A stretch of DNA of 64,000 bases from Paraphaeosphaeria minitans (lineage: Eukaryota; Ascomycota; Dothideomycetes; Pleosporales; Didymosphaeriaceae), in the NCBI GenBank assembly GCA_015832175.1, contig WJXW01000013.1:1691252-1755251 (forward strand), given 5' to 3'. Below the pieces are notes generated by a model. The model ran no database searches, was not told the origin of the DNA, and worked only from the letters and a program-made list of their open reading frames with translations. Positions 1 to 9,529 of the stretch are shown here, piece by piece. Positions within the stretch are counted from its first letter, which is position 1, and each line of letters opens with the position of its first letter. The position numbers and the translations under genes were made by a program.

Positions 1-451
1 AAAATAATTATTAGTAACAGAGATAAGCTCTTTATGTTAAATTATTAGATAACGCTTATAGCACTGCTTAGAATGAAACGAAAGCTATTAACAGCTTACT
101 ATCTATAAATACACGAACAGACAGAACGTATAAACTAAACTATAGAAACGTACCTACGCATCTACTGCAATAGTTAGAAGAATAACTAGATTTTATTACT
201 ACCTATAGCATAGTTAGCCTATAATAACAAAGTATTAGCAGTATTAGGACATACACTGTTCTATATAAACTATAGAAGACACCTATATCTCTTTAACTAA
301 CAATTTCCTACGACAATTAAAGCAAAAGAAGCTATAGATATAGTAGAAAATATAAAGAAAATACACTAACAACTCTAAGAAAATCTTAAGAAAGCTTAGC
401 AGCAATTAATTTTATATTAAAATTAAAAACGAAAAATGGCACCTTAGCTAA
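1..451 (+). pseudogene. Gypsy-A1 pol fragment: integrase C-terminal half
   Basis: The stretch is collinear with the integrase end of Gypsy-A4 (37801-38251). In the + frame it shows the last part of the integrase core, around the glutamate-containing segment near base 110, and then the linker towards the chromodomain. Several in-frame TAA/TAG codons stand where Gln is expected, so it is non-coding now. It continues after the Gypsy-B1 insertion at 7596. Confidence 0.8.
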
Positions 452-644
452 TGTTATAGGCTAGCCTTAGAGAATAAACAGAACTGTAAGTGCTAAAATA
501 TAAAGGATAAATTCTAGGTATTAAGTCTCTATAGGGGGGTGTGCCGCTTATAAGAAGAGTTTTCTTTAGTAGGTCTACTTCTTTAGGGCTGTTCCTTTCT
601 TTAAGATCTTTCTAAAGGCTAGGGCTATACCCTAGCCTATTATA
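452..644 (-). repeat. Gypsy-B1 3' LTR
   Basis: This 193 bp LTR begins TG on the + strand and ends TA, a RIP-altered CA. It pairs with 7398-7590. The two copies differ at roughly 17 sites, nearly all C/T or G/A, the expected RIP pattern. The adjoining internal sequence read on the minus strand is purine-rich (complement of about 645-665), consistent with a polypurine tract. Confidence 0.93.
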
Positions 645-2560
645 TACTCTAGACCTTACTTAGTTTAAAATGTCTTATAGTTACAAGATAAGCTTTAAAG
701 ATCTTAAGAGTGTCGTGCTATAGTAAAGTAGTAGTGTAGAGGCAGCCCTAAAGTAGCTTTAGGGCGAGGGCCCTTATTAGGCAGTTTGTTTATTTACCTT
801 ATTATTATAAGGCGACAGGATAGCGCTCCTACCCTTTTTAATATAATTATTATATATCTATTACCTTAGTAGTGCGTTGCTATTGTAGTTTCTTTATGTC
901 TATATTACTCTACTTTTCTTTTTCCCTTCTCTACTCTCTCTTTCTTATACTAACCCTAACCTGCGCCTATTCTAACTTCCTTAACTATCTATAACTACTT
1001 CTATCTTTATCTCTTTCTAGCTCTAATCTAGTTCCCTTTCTATTCCCGCGCTATGCGCCCTTATACTCTTATTAGTCTCTTAGCCCTCTTTTTTAGCGTT
1101 CTATTTGTAGCTGCAGCTAACATTAATATTATTAATAATAGCCTTTAAAGTAGCGCCGCCTTAGTAGATATCTTTAGTTCTAGTAGTAGTAGTAGTAACA
1201 ACTCTCTAGACCTAAACTAGCGCTTTACTAAGCCTAGCTATGCGTATACTAAGGAGAAGATTAATAATACTAAAATAGAAGAGATTCTTTAGAGCCTTAA
1301 CACGCCTATATAGTAGCCTAATAGTAGTAATTGCCCTTACTCTTTTATAACCTCTAAAAGGCGTATACTAGCTAATTACCCTAACTCTATTACTCTTACC
1401 TATACTTTAAAGCGGCTTTACATTGCTAAGAGCGCAGTTCTTTAAAAAGATAGTTTAGATAAAGAGCTAGCTAATTCTAATATAGGCCTTATATATATTA
1501 AATATATTAGGCGCCTAAAGCAGCTTAGGCGTATAAAGTAAGTCTATAGCCTTATATTCTAAACTATTATTAATATTTATATAGCTGTTAACTATTCTAG
1601 GGTTACTTCTATAGCGCCTACTATTATACTAAGGCTACCTACTAGTATAATTCTGCCCCCTTCGCTAATAATCTAGGCCTAAGGCGGGCTCTGCGCCTCT
1701 AGATTAAATACGTAGAGTAAAGCTAAGTTAATAGCAATTCGCATATCTATAATTCTAGAATATATAGTACTAACCCCTAAAAGCCTATAACTAGAACACT
1801 GCTTACCTTTATAGTAGAGTTCTACTGCTTAGTCTAGTAGTATAAGTAGTACCTAAACTTAGCGCTTAAGAATTCTAGCCTAATCTAGGAGCTAGACTCT
1901 TCTACTATACCCTTACCTTAGCGTAGCAACAGAATAGTAGTTGCCCCCCCTAATATAGACATAGCCCTAGTAGCACCTTCGCTCTAGATAACTCTAGCCT
2001 AGCGTAGTAGTAACTATAATTAGAATCTAGTAGCGTTAGCTAATAATGTAGTAGAGTAGATAAATAATATAAGAAATTATATCTAGTAATCTAAAAAGAG
2101 CATAGGCCAGCGCCTAGACAAAATAACCTAGACCTAAGCGTAGACTACTAACCTACTTACCACTATTGCAGAGCAACTTAGGACAGCTCCTAGCTAATAC
2201 TATCTTACCCTCCTAGCAGCCCTAGCCTAATAGCGTATACCCTTTAACCTATATTAAGAGTCTTATAAAGTAACTCTACCTAAGCCTTTATCTAGAGCTA
2301 GCTTAGTGCACCCTTTTAGGTGCCGCTACTACTAGTGTAAAGAGTAATATAGTTATTATAGCCCCCCTTTATTCCTACCTAGTATTACTTTAGTGCCGCT
2401 TTAGTTATAGCAACCCTAGGGCTAATAGCCTTTAGTAGTTTTTAAATAGATAGCGCCTTTACTAAGTTAGTAAGGGAATAAATTCTTAAATACCTATTAT
2501 AGCTTCCCTTATAATGTTCATGTGTTCTTCTCTATAGGCTAAATAGGACTATTATTATGC
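645..2560. other. Gypsy-B1 extra region between pol and 3' LTR
   Basis: About 1.9 kb separates the last recognisable pol sequence from the 3' LTR. Ordinary gypsy elements have only a short untranslated stretch here. Bases 645-1050 hold pyrimidine-rich low-complexity sequence and nothing I can name. Bases 1053-2420 contain a candidate plus-strand ORF, described separately. Gypsy-B2 is truncated before this part, so no second copy is available for comparison. Confidence 0.6.
1053..2420 (+). pseudogene. candidate antisense ORF in Gypsy-B1, unidentified
   Basis: I do not recognise this ORF. On the strand opposite to Gypsy-B1 pol, an ATG at 1053 opens a frame with a hydrophobic leader of about 20 residues followed by a serine run. 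It stays relatively free of stops (about 5 percent, all TAA/TAG) to about 1690. Coding-like sequence then seems to continue two bases out of phase to about 2420. That part is Gln/Asn/Leu-rich, looks like a coiled coil, and ends near a small cysteine cluster (C-x4-C). The phase change could be a lost intron, an indel, or a sign that the frame is spurious. RIP-derived stops were read as Gln, which makes any frame look open, so the call is weak. Confidence 0.35.
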
Positions 2561-5500
2561 TTATAGTCCCCCTAGGTAGCCTTAAAGCGGTCTAGAGCTA
2601 TAGTGTCTATAATATTTTTAACTAGTACCTAGATTAGTAATACCTATCTAGTCTACTTTACTAGCGCCTATTATTATTTTCCCTAGGTATTCTTAATGCG
2701 TAAGACCTCTTCTACTTCCTATTTACGTAGGTCTAGATCTGCTTCTTCTAGCTCTAGGGCTAGACCTAACTAGGCGTTAGCCTAGGTCTAACTAGGTAGG
2801 GGATCGTCCGCCGCTCACTTAAAGAGGTTAACATAGACAGTCTTATAAAAATTACTAGATAGGTCTAGCGTTACTATAAGTAAAGACAGCACAGCTATTA
2901 TAGTATACTTAATTTTAAGCTAGTTAAGTTTCTTCTTTAGCTAGTTAGTTTTTATATTACGTAGTAAAAACTATATTTTATCTCTAACTTAGAATCGCTC
3001 TATAAAGTAGTAGGTATAGTTTATGGCCTTTATAGTGCGCTACTGTCTATAGGCGATAGTAGTCTAGGCTAAAGCTATTCCTCTCTTAAAGTAGTCTAGG
3101 AAGTGCTTTACCCTCCTAGTAGAGGTGTAGGTAGACTCTACTAGTAAGGGGATTCTCTTAAGGAGATTAACATAATATCTATTTAGTAGAAAGTTTAGGC
3201 TTAGGCCTATAGTAGTAGATACTCTATTATTTAACATAAGCTAGTAGGCTAGAAGGCAGTCTAGCCAGTCTATTTATTTAAAGTTAACTATAATACAGAG
3301 GACTAAGAGTACCTCCTAGTTTACCCTCTTTGTACTACTGTTAGTCTAGGGGTAGTATACTATAAAGAGAAGTTATTTTATTCTAGTTAATTTATATAGT
3401 GTAGTCTAGAACTTCCCTAGCTAGTCTAAGCCTCTGTCTATAATTAGTAAAGTAGGGAAGCTATAGAACTGCTACTATATATTATAGAAGTAGGCTGTAT
3501 AGTGCTCTACTATTATAAAAGTTATAGCTTCTAGTTATACATACTTTAACAGCTTATTAGTAATTATAAGCAGGTATCGCGGTGCTACTATAAAGGCCTA
3601 GAAGAGGTCTACTATAAAATCTATTAAGAGTTACGCCTAGTACTAGTCTATAATTAGGAGTAGCTATAGGAGACCTTACTACTTCCGCTAGTCTATATAC
3701 GCTCCTACGCAGTGGCAATTATGCATAAATTAGGTAACATTTTTAGATATATTATCCTAGTAGTAGTCTTAGTAGATAATTTTAAATATAGAGTTCTTCC
3801 TAAGATAGCCTACAACTAGAGACTTATATACGCGCTGTATAATAGTAGTAGTAAAAAATTCCTAAGCTAGAACCTAAAGGACTCCGCGCTATAGGAGGGA
3901 CTTATATATACTAATTATATAGTCTCTAATTTATTAGGAAGTAGCAGCTACTATAGGGAATATACAGTTACTACAGTGCACTACCTTAAGCCTAATATAG
4001 TAGAGGGGGAACTCTACTATAGCTATATCCTAAAGTGCCTATAAATGCGTGTTAGTAAAGATCTAAGCCCCTACTAGCGCTGTTAAAGATTGCGTCTACA
4101 CTAGAATAGCCTATATAGTTCTAGGCACTATTAGTAGGGCGTTTATTCTTATCTACTAGGCTATATTCTACTTACGCCAGCTTAGTGCGTTTAGTCTAGC
4201 CACCTAGAATCTAGGCTAGTAGTAAAGGTAGAAGTAAAAGGTAAAGAGTAACTCTAACTACTAGTGCTAGCGCTTACTTAATTTTTAGATCTTTATAAAG
4301 TATTTAAAGTTCTTATAGTTTATTAGAATCTTAAAGGGGCGCACTACTCCTATTAGCTCTAGTCTCTATACTTAGAGGGCCTATATAATTGTAAGTAGCT
4401 TTTTGTTATAAATAGTGTAGTTCTGCTAGGCTAGTGTTAGGGCCGTAGAGTAGTAGGCTATAAGATGCTAGATCCCCTTAATACGTTAGAAGAGGCAGGC
4501 CCTAGTAGTGCTACCTAAGTAATCTACCTCTACTAGCGTATCGCGCTCTAGGTCCTAAAGCGCCAGGATAGGGCCCTATATAAACATGTCTTTTAGGGCC
4601 TAAAAGGCCTCTTATTCCTTAGGGCCCTATTAAAATAGGACCCCTTTCTTAGTAAGGGTATATAGAGGTGCAGCCTACTTAGAGAATTAAAAGAGAAAGT
4701 TATAATAGAAGTTAGTAAAGCTAATAAAGTAGTAGACTATATACACTGTAGAGGGGGCGTCCTATTAATTAATTACTTATATCTTTACTAGATTAGGGCA
4801 AATAGCCTTACCTGCTATAATAAAATACCCTAGGTACCTAACCTCTGTTATTACGAATTTGCATTTCCCTAGGTCTATATATAGTTTAGCTTCTTATAGG
4901 AGTCCTAGCACTTATCGCACATAGTCCTAGTATTAGCGTAGGGGCCCTATTATATAGATAAGGACATTATCTAGGTAAACTATATATATATTGCCTAGGG
5001 TATCCTTTAGAGCGCTATTAATATAGCGCTAGAATGTAGTAGGTGCCCTAGTTAGTCTAAATAGAACCACTAACTACTTGAAGAGGCTAAACTAGATATA
5101 GAACGTAGTATAGTATTCTTCCCCCTCTATAACTTATAGCTTATAGAAGGCAGCGTAGATATCTACTTTTATAAACTAAGTGGCCTAAGAGAGGGTGCGC
5201 AGTGTCTCTTTAATAAGTAGAAGAAAGTACTAATTTAGCTTAGAGATTATATTAATCTCCTAATAGTTAATATATAGGCGCTATTTCCCCCTAGGCTTTA
5301 GGGCTAGAAGGACTAGAGCACCTACTAAAGAGGAGCTAGCTTATATCTAGCCCTTATCTATAAGTTCTATAAATTGGCGCCAGAGTTCTACTAGCTAATC
5401 TCTAGACATGCTATATAGTAGGCCCTAAGGCAGTCTTAAGAGGGAGCCGCTTAGGGTCTACCTTAGGTAGATATAGTAGTCTAACGTGCCCTAGTGTAGT

Positions 5501-6300
5501 AGGAGGCTAGATACTTTAGTTTTATTAAAGATAGCAGCGTACTTTACTAGTTCTAAGGGGAGAGTCCTGCCATCTTTAGTAAGGCCTAGCCCTATTATAT
5601 TATAGGGGGGTAGGGGTCCTACTATGTAAGAAAGCGTTATTATAAGTATCTAAGTAATATCCTAGAGTAAAGTTAGAAATACCTTTTCCTAGTCTTTATT
5701 TAGAGTATTAAAGAGTGTCGCGTTATCCTTCTTATTTACTAGTGTAGTAAGGAGGCCCTACCTCTCTACTATCTAGATGTTAAGAGCGATAAGACCCCTA
5801 GCTACACTAATTATAATTTTGCTACTATAGACATTTACTACTATTTTAGACTTAGCTAGCTAAGAGGCCCCTAGAATTATATTCTAGTAAAGGTTAGGGA
5901 TTATATAAGCGTAAAGGGTCTATTACTACCTAGATATATTATAAGGCACTACTACTATTTCTATAATAAAGGTCTATAGTAATAACCTAGCGGCCTATTC
6001 TAGCTCCTAGGCTAAGATTATAATACGCTATAGCAAGAGTAAATCTACTAGTTTAGGGCTAATTACTATAAAGCATTTACACCCTATATTAATTAAGGCC
6101 TCTATATACTATATACTGTTAAGGAAGACGTAGAGGGTAAAGGTAGGCCTATTTATACCTATTCTAGCCCTAGTTACTCTAACTATTGCAGCTTACCCTA
6201 ATTATACCTCTATTAATACTGTTGCGCTTAGCCCCTATATTAGCGTTAAACTAGGGGCTATTCTTTTCCTAACTAGATACTTATCTTATTATGCTAAAGT
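2560..6300 (-). pseudogene. Gypsy-B1 pol: protease, RT, RNase H, integrase
   Basis: This is the polymerase polyprotein of a Ty3/gypsy element, read on the minus strand. RT is centred on the Y-L-D-N box at about 4963-4982 and is followed by a G-K-C-x-F turn near 4860 typical of gypsy RT. RNase H follows to about 4300. The integrase core lies at roughly 3300-3750. A C-terminal tail near 2650-2790 has a V-E-E-V-L start that resembles a chromodomain, but its aromatic residues are not clear. Dozens of TAG/TAA codons interrupt it. Gypsy-B2 covers the protease end in the opposite orientation. Domain limits are approximate. Confidence 0.8.
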
Positions 6301-6309
6301 TAGGTTATA

Positions 6310-7370
6310 ATAGCCTAGAGTAAAACCACATTAAGGTAGGCTCTAGCTATATAGTTAGGCTTACTATAGTAAGTGCACACGCCTACATCCTAGTGTTACT
6401 AGAAGATATATTTAGGTATCTAGTTTAGGCGCTACTTACCCGCCTCTTTACCAGCTTAGGGCTAGATTAAGGTTAAAGCCGCTATAGGAGTTATATAAAC
6501 GTCGCTATTGCTATCCTTAAAAGGGGGCTAGCTATTCTTATAAAAGGTAGCTTAAGTAGTAAGCTTATCTTCTAAGGCCTCTATTTTAAAGTCTGCTATA
6601 ATCTATAAAAACCTAGTAATAGCCGCGTTATAGTTTCCTTTAGGAACGTTATAGTTAAGGGCAACTATATAGATGTTACGCTAAATTACGTGGCATAACT
6701 TACATAGTTTTTTAGCGTTACTCTACTAGCCGCTGCCCACCTCTACTAAGGTCTATTTAAAGCGGACGTAAAAGTTAGAGAAACTCTCCCTAAAGCCCTA
6801 CCTAATTATATTAAGGCGTGTTTTAGCCTTTTACTAGGCGTGTTTATTAGTATATATAAAGGTAAGGTACTATATAAACGTCTATAGGTTAAACTAGCTA
6901 TCCGCCCCCCTAGTTTAGTAGAAGGCTGCCACTATGTCCTAAGGACTATTGTCTAGGCAGTCCTATATTAGCGCCTATTCTTTTTAGGGGGAGCTAATAA
7001 ACTGCTTATTAGCCTAGAGCTTATAATCTATTATAACCTTCTAGGCCCTAAACTGTGTCTTTAAGCCCCTAAACTTAGTTAGGCTTAGAAGTAGTTTACG
7101 CTATAGGATTAGCTAGTCTATACTAGTAAATAGGGATCTGCCCCCTATAGTAGAGGTAAACAGGCCTAGGGTAGTGCTAGCGTAGGCCTATTAGCGTATA
7201 AAGAGCTCGCGCAGCTTTTTATTCTAGAGTTATAGTGTTTATATAGTAGAGCGGTCTTTATCTCTAGTAGTAATTAAGTTCTATAGTTATTCCACTAACT
7301 TAGTGATATTAGAGGTATCTATTAGTAGGTTATTCTAGACTCTATTATATTTCTCTATTCCTTTAAATAA
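6310..7370 (-). pseudogene. Gypsy-B1 gag
   Basis: This is the structural capsid gene just inside the 5' LTR, matching Gypsy-B2 gag at 20560-21620. The reading shows a coiled N-terminal half, the retrotransposon-gag core with a conserved Q-x-x-L-T-x-V-Y segment, and a C-terminal remnant of a zinc knuckle, with cysteines apparently lost to RIP. Many Gln codons have become stops. Exact ends are not determined because the start codon is not obvious. Confidence 0.7.
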
Positions 7371-7397
7371 CTCTTTTCTAGAAGACCTAGAATTTAA

Positions 7398-7590
7398 TAT
7401 TATAGGCTAGCTTTAGAGAATAAATAGAACTGTAAGTGCTAAAATATAAAGAATAAATTCTAGGTATTAAGTCTCTATAGGGGGGTGTGCTACTTATAAG
7501 AAGAGTTTTCCTTAGTAGGTCTACTTCTTTAGGGTAGTTCCTTTCCTTAAGATCCTTCCAAAGGCTGGGGCTATGCCCCAGCCCATTACA
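7398..7590 (-). repeat. Gypsy-B1 5' LTR
   Basis: This 193 bp LTR reads TA...CA on the + strand, where the TA was TG. On the minus strand it starts tgtaatgggctgg. Its outer end contains a short hairpin, ggctggggc paired with gccccagcc. It is followed by gctaa, the second copy of the target duplication. Confidence 0.93.
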
Positions 7591-7595
7591 GCTAA

Positions 7596-8030
7596 AGAAG
7601 GGGGATAAAGTATATCTACTTACAAAGAACCTTTAAACTTAGAAAAAAAAACACAAGAAACTAGATTATATTAAGGTTAGACTATTTTACATTTCTAAGC
7701 AAATATCACTAGTAAACTATAAGTTAGAACTACCGCTAGATATAAAGATACACCTAGTATTCCACGCATTACTACTAGAACTAGTAGACCCTAATACACT
7801 AGTTAAAACCACCTTCTACTACCAGACTAAGGAAGAAAATAAATTTAAGGTTAAAAGAATTCTAGAATATAATTAGCATAACAACACGTACCTCGTTAAA
7901 TAGAAAGGTTACCCACATAGCGAAAACACCTAGGAACTAGAGAACAATCTAGGAAACTGTTAGTAAAAGATTAAAGAATTCCACTAGAAATATAAACATA
8001 CCTAGGAGAATTGCAGTACTAACGCTATAG
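7596..8030 (+). pseudogene. Gypsy-A1 pol fragment: integrase tail and chromodomain
   Basis: This continues the pol frame broken at 451. After a basic linker comes a chromodomain at about 7851-7960. It shows F-K-V-K-R-I-L, then Y-L-V-K with the next Trp turned into a stop, then K-G-Y-P-H-S-E-N-T. Chromodomains at the integrase end steer chromoviruses to chromatin marks. The pol 3' end overlaps tail-to-tail the antisense ORF that ends at 8002. Confidence 0.82.
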
Positions 8031-8481
8031 TGTTTACTATGTTAAGTGTTAACTACATTACTGTAGAGTAACTAACAGTCGCTGTAGTAGTAGAATAATT
8101 AATAGTATCCACATTTACGTCCTTACTATCTGCAGTTATTTCTATAGCTAGATATAATATCTTCTTATAAGCACGCTCTTTAGCCTAAGCTAGTATCTTC
8201 TTATTTCATAATAACTATACTATTAGGAGAGATAACGCTTTCTTATCCTCCTTAACCTTCTTCTTATACTCCTTACAAGTCTTATCTAGTAACAACTAGC
8301 TTATATTTACACATAAACAACCTAAGCAAATACATTTAGAACACTTTAAACCTAAACCTAGTATAACATAGTAAATAGAACCTTTAAAACTGTAATTAAT
8401 ATAAGGGCTCTCTACAGTAATATTAGCTTCTTAGATCTTATAATATAATTAATGTTTTTAAATAGTAAAGTTGCTAGGTAT
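8002..8481 (-). pseudogene. Gypsy-A1 antisense cysteine-motif ORF (aORF)
   Basis: A 160-codon frame lies on the strand opposite to gag-pol, between pol and the 3' LTR. The start is ATA here, but ATG in Gypsy-A2 and Gypsy-A4. It contains L-K-C-S-K-C-x-C-L-G-C-x-C at about codons 53-65, then a Lys/Glu/Leu-rich helical stretch, and stops at TAG just beyond the pol end. In-frame stops are only TAA/TAG. The same 480 bp frame without indels occurs in all four copies that have this region. The cysteine spacing resembles small fungal C-x2-C-type proteins of unknown function. It could bind zinc or nucleic acid, but that is inference. Confidence 0.62.
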
Positions 8482-8575
8482 AATGCTAATAGATGTACTT
8501 ATAGTAAATAGGGTTAGCAGAACAGCTTACGTAATAATAGCTAAGATTTAAATATATAATTTAGGACAAATTTGT

Positions 8576-8588
8576 AAAAGAGAGGGGA
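8576..8588 (+). promoter_or_regulatory. Gypsy-A1 polypurine tract
   Basis: The tract aaaagagagggga ends three bases before the 3' LTR. It is the expected plus-strand DNA priming site and fixes the element's orientation. The same tract stands before the 3' LTR of Gypsy-A4. Confidence 0.85.
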
Positions 8589-8591
8589 TAA

Positions 8592-9021
8592 TATTAGGAT
8601 CTAAAATCTATATAATAGTAGGAAGCTAGTTTTATACCTAGTAGGCGCGTAGTAAGGATTAAGCGGGGACTTAATACTAGCTACGCCTCAAACAAAAGAG
8701 TTATATAACTACTCTCTATAGAGCGCTTAATTACTCTATGTAGAGTATAATATACGTAACTGCTCTCTACAGAGCGCTCTCTATAGAGCGCTCTCTACAG
8801 AGCAGACTTTACTTAGTATATAAGAACGCGAGGATAGACTCTTTATACTTATGTTTAATCTGTTTATTAATCTATTATTTAGATTCTAGCAGACTAAATT
8901 ATTAACTTGTTACACTTTGTAAGATACTATTGTATTAATAAGACCTTCTACCTTCTGTAAGTACTCCTGCCCAAGAACCAACCTTAACCCTTTAGGACTA
9001 GCTACCCTCTTGGATTTAACA
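8592..9021 (+). repeat. Gypsy-A1 3' LTR
   Basis: This 430 bp LTR starts TA (was TG) and ends aaca. U3 contains three short palindromic units of the type GCTCT-n4-AGAGC around 8768-8806 and a longer unit before them. A TATA box, tatataag, is at 8817-8824. The R/U5 part from about 8830 is conserved in every Gypsy-A copy. Its length equals that of the Gypsy-A4 LTRs. Confidence 0.93.
8817..8824 (+). promoter_or_regulatory. Gypsy-A LTR TATA box
   Basis: TATATAAG sits at the junction of the variable, repeat-bearing U3 and the conserved R/U5 part, just downstream of the palindromic U3 repeats. It is the likely core promoter; other copies read tatatagg or tatatagaa here. Confidence 0.6.
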
Positions 9022-9529
9022 TGTGTCTGCGTTTAGTTATTGCTAGTTTAATTGTACGACGTGTTTTTTAGGGTTGTAAGGGGGTTCACTATCTTTTTTC
9101 TTTTCTATAGAATAGCTTAGACTAGATTGTACGACTCTTTATAGATATACGCACTTTGTTTCTGTTTATTATATAATCTAAAATTCGATCTCTAGTAAAG
9201 CTAATAATTCAGAGCCTACGTATCTAGCTTATAGGGCGCTCTGTCTTTAGACCTTACTAGTTTATAGTTAATTAAAATTAACTACTAATTAGTATAGGTT
9301 TGGCTTAATCTACAATTAAGAATTAAGGGTTAATAGTATACTATTATATAAAGAGTAAGAAGTAGGTTTAATTAATTATGTCTAGTCTATTATACAAAGG
9401 GGCACTAAGGACCTTATAAAGTCTCTGCCTCTTAGTGCTAACTTAGGTAGTGGGTCCTTATGCGGGTCCCTATAGGTAGGTAGGCCCCTACTTTACTTAG
9501 TGCTACTTATACGATAAACTGTACGGACA
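9022..9529 (-). mobile_element. LTR-S1, truncated gag-only element with 5' LTR
   Basis: This is reverse-complement sequence of LTR-S2. The 5' LTR is at 9293-9529, on the right because the element is on the minus strand. The leader runs left to 9022, where it meets the end of Gypsy-A1. The rest presumably lies left of Gypsy-A1, outside the window. The LTR is 237 bp instead of 312 because it has one copy of the internal 73-75 bp repeat instead of two. Confidence 0.85.
9293..9529 (-). repeat. LTR-S1 5' LTR (single-unit form)
   Basis: On the minus strand this LTR starts with tgtccgtacag and ends near ggctta-aacctata, both RIP-altered relative to LTR-S2. It has one internal direct-repeat unit. 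It may represent the ancestral LTR before duplication of that unit, or a deletion derivative. Confidence 0.82.

Larger units (their letters stand above)
452..7590 (-). mobile_element. Gypsy-B1, complete Ty3/gypsy element nested in Gypsy-A1
   Basis: This is a 7139 bp LTR retrotransposon on the minus strand, bounded by 193 bp LTRs and flanked by the 5 bp target duplication gctaa. Its minus-strand reading gives gag, then protease, reverse transcriptase, RNase H and integrase, the gypsy order. The RT motif reads Y-L-D-N near 4963-4982, where family members have YxDD. The pol reading fades near 2560, leaving about 1.9 kb of extra sequence before the 3' LTR. Heavy RIP damage means it cannot move by itself. 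Confidence 0.93.
1..9021 (+). mobile_element. Gypsy-A1, 3' portion of a Ty3/gypsy chromovirus
   Basis: This is the 3' part of a Ty3/gypsy LTR retrotransposon whose 5' end lies left of the window. It holds the end of integrase, a chromodomain, an antisense small ORF, a polypurine tract and the 3' LTR. It is interrupted by Gypsy-B1 (452-7590); removing that and one copy of the duplicated gctaa (447-451 and 7591-7595) restores collinearity with Gypsy-A4 at 37801-38250. The 3' LTR ends at 9021 directly against LTR-S1 internal sequence, so this copy probably inserted into that element. Confidence 0.9.

Noticed and set aside
8768..8806. CRISPR-like short repeats in Gypsy-A LTRs
   Set aside because: The units are directly adjacent palindromes without unique spacers, inside LTR U3 regions of a eukaryotic element.
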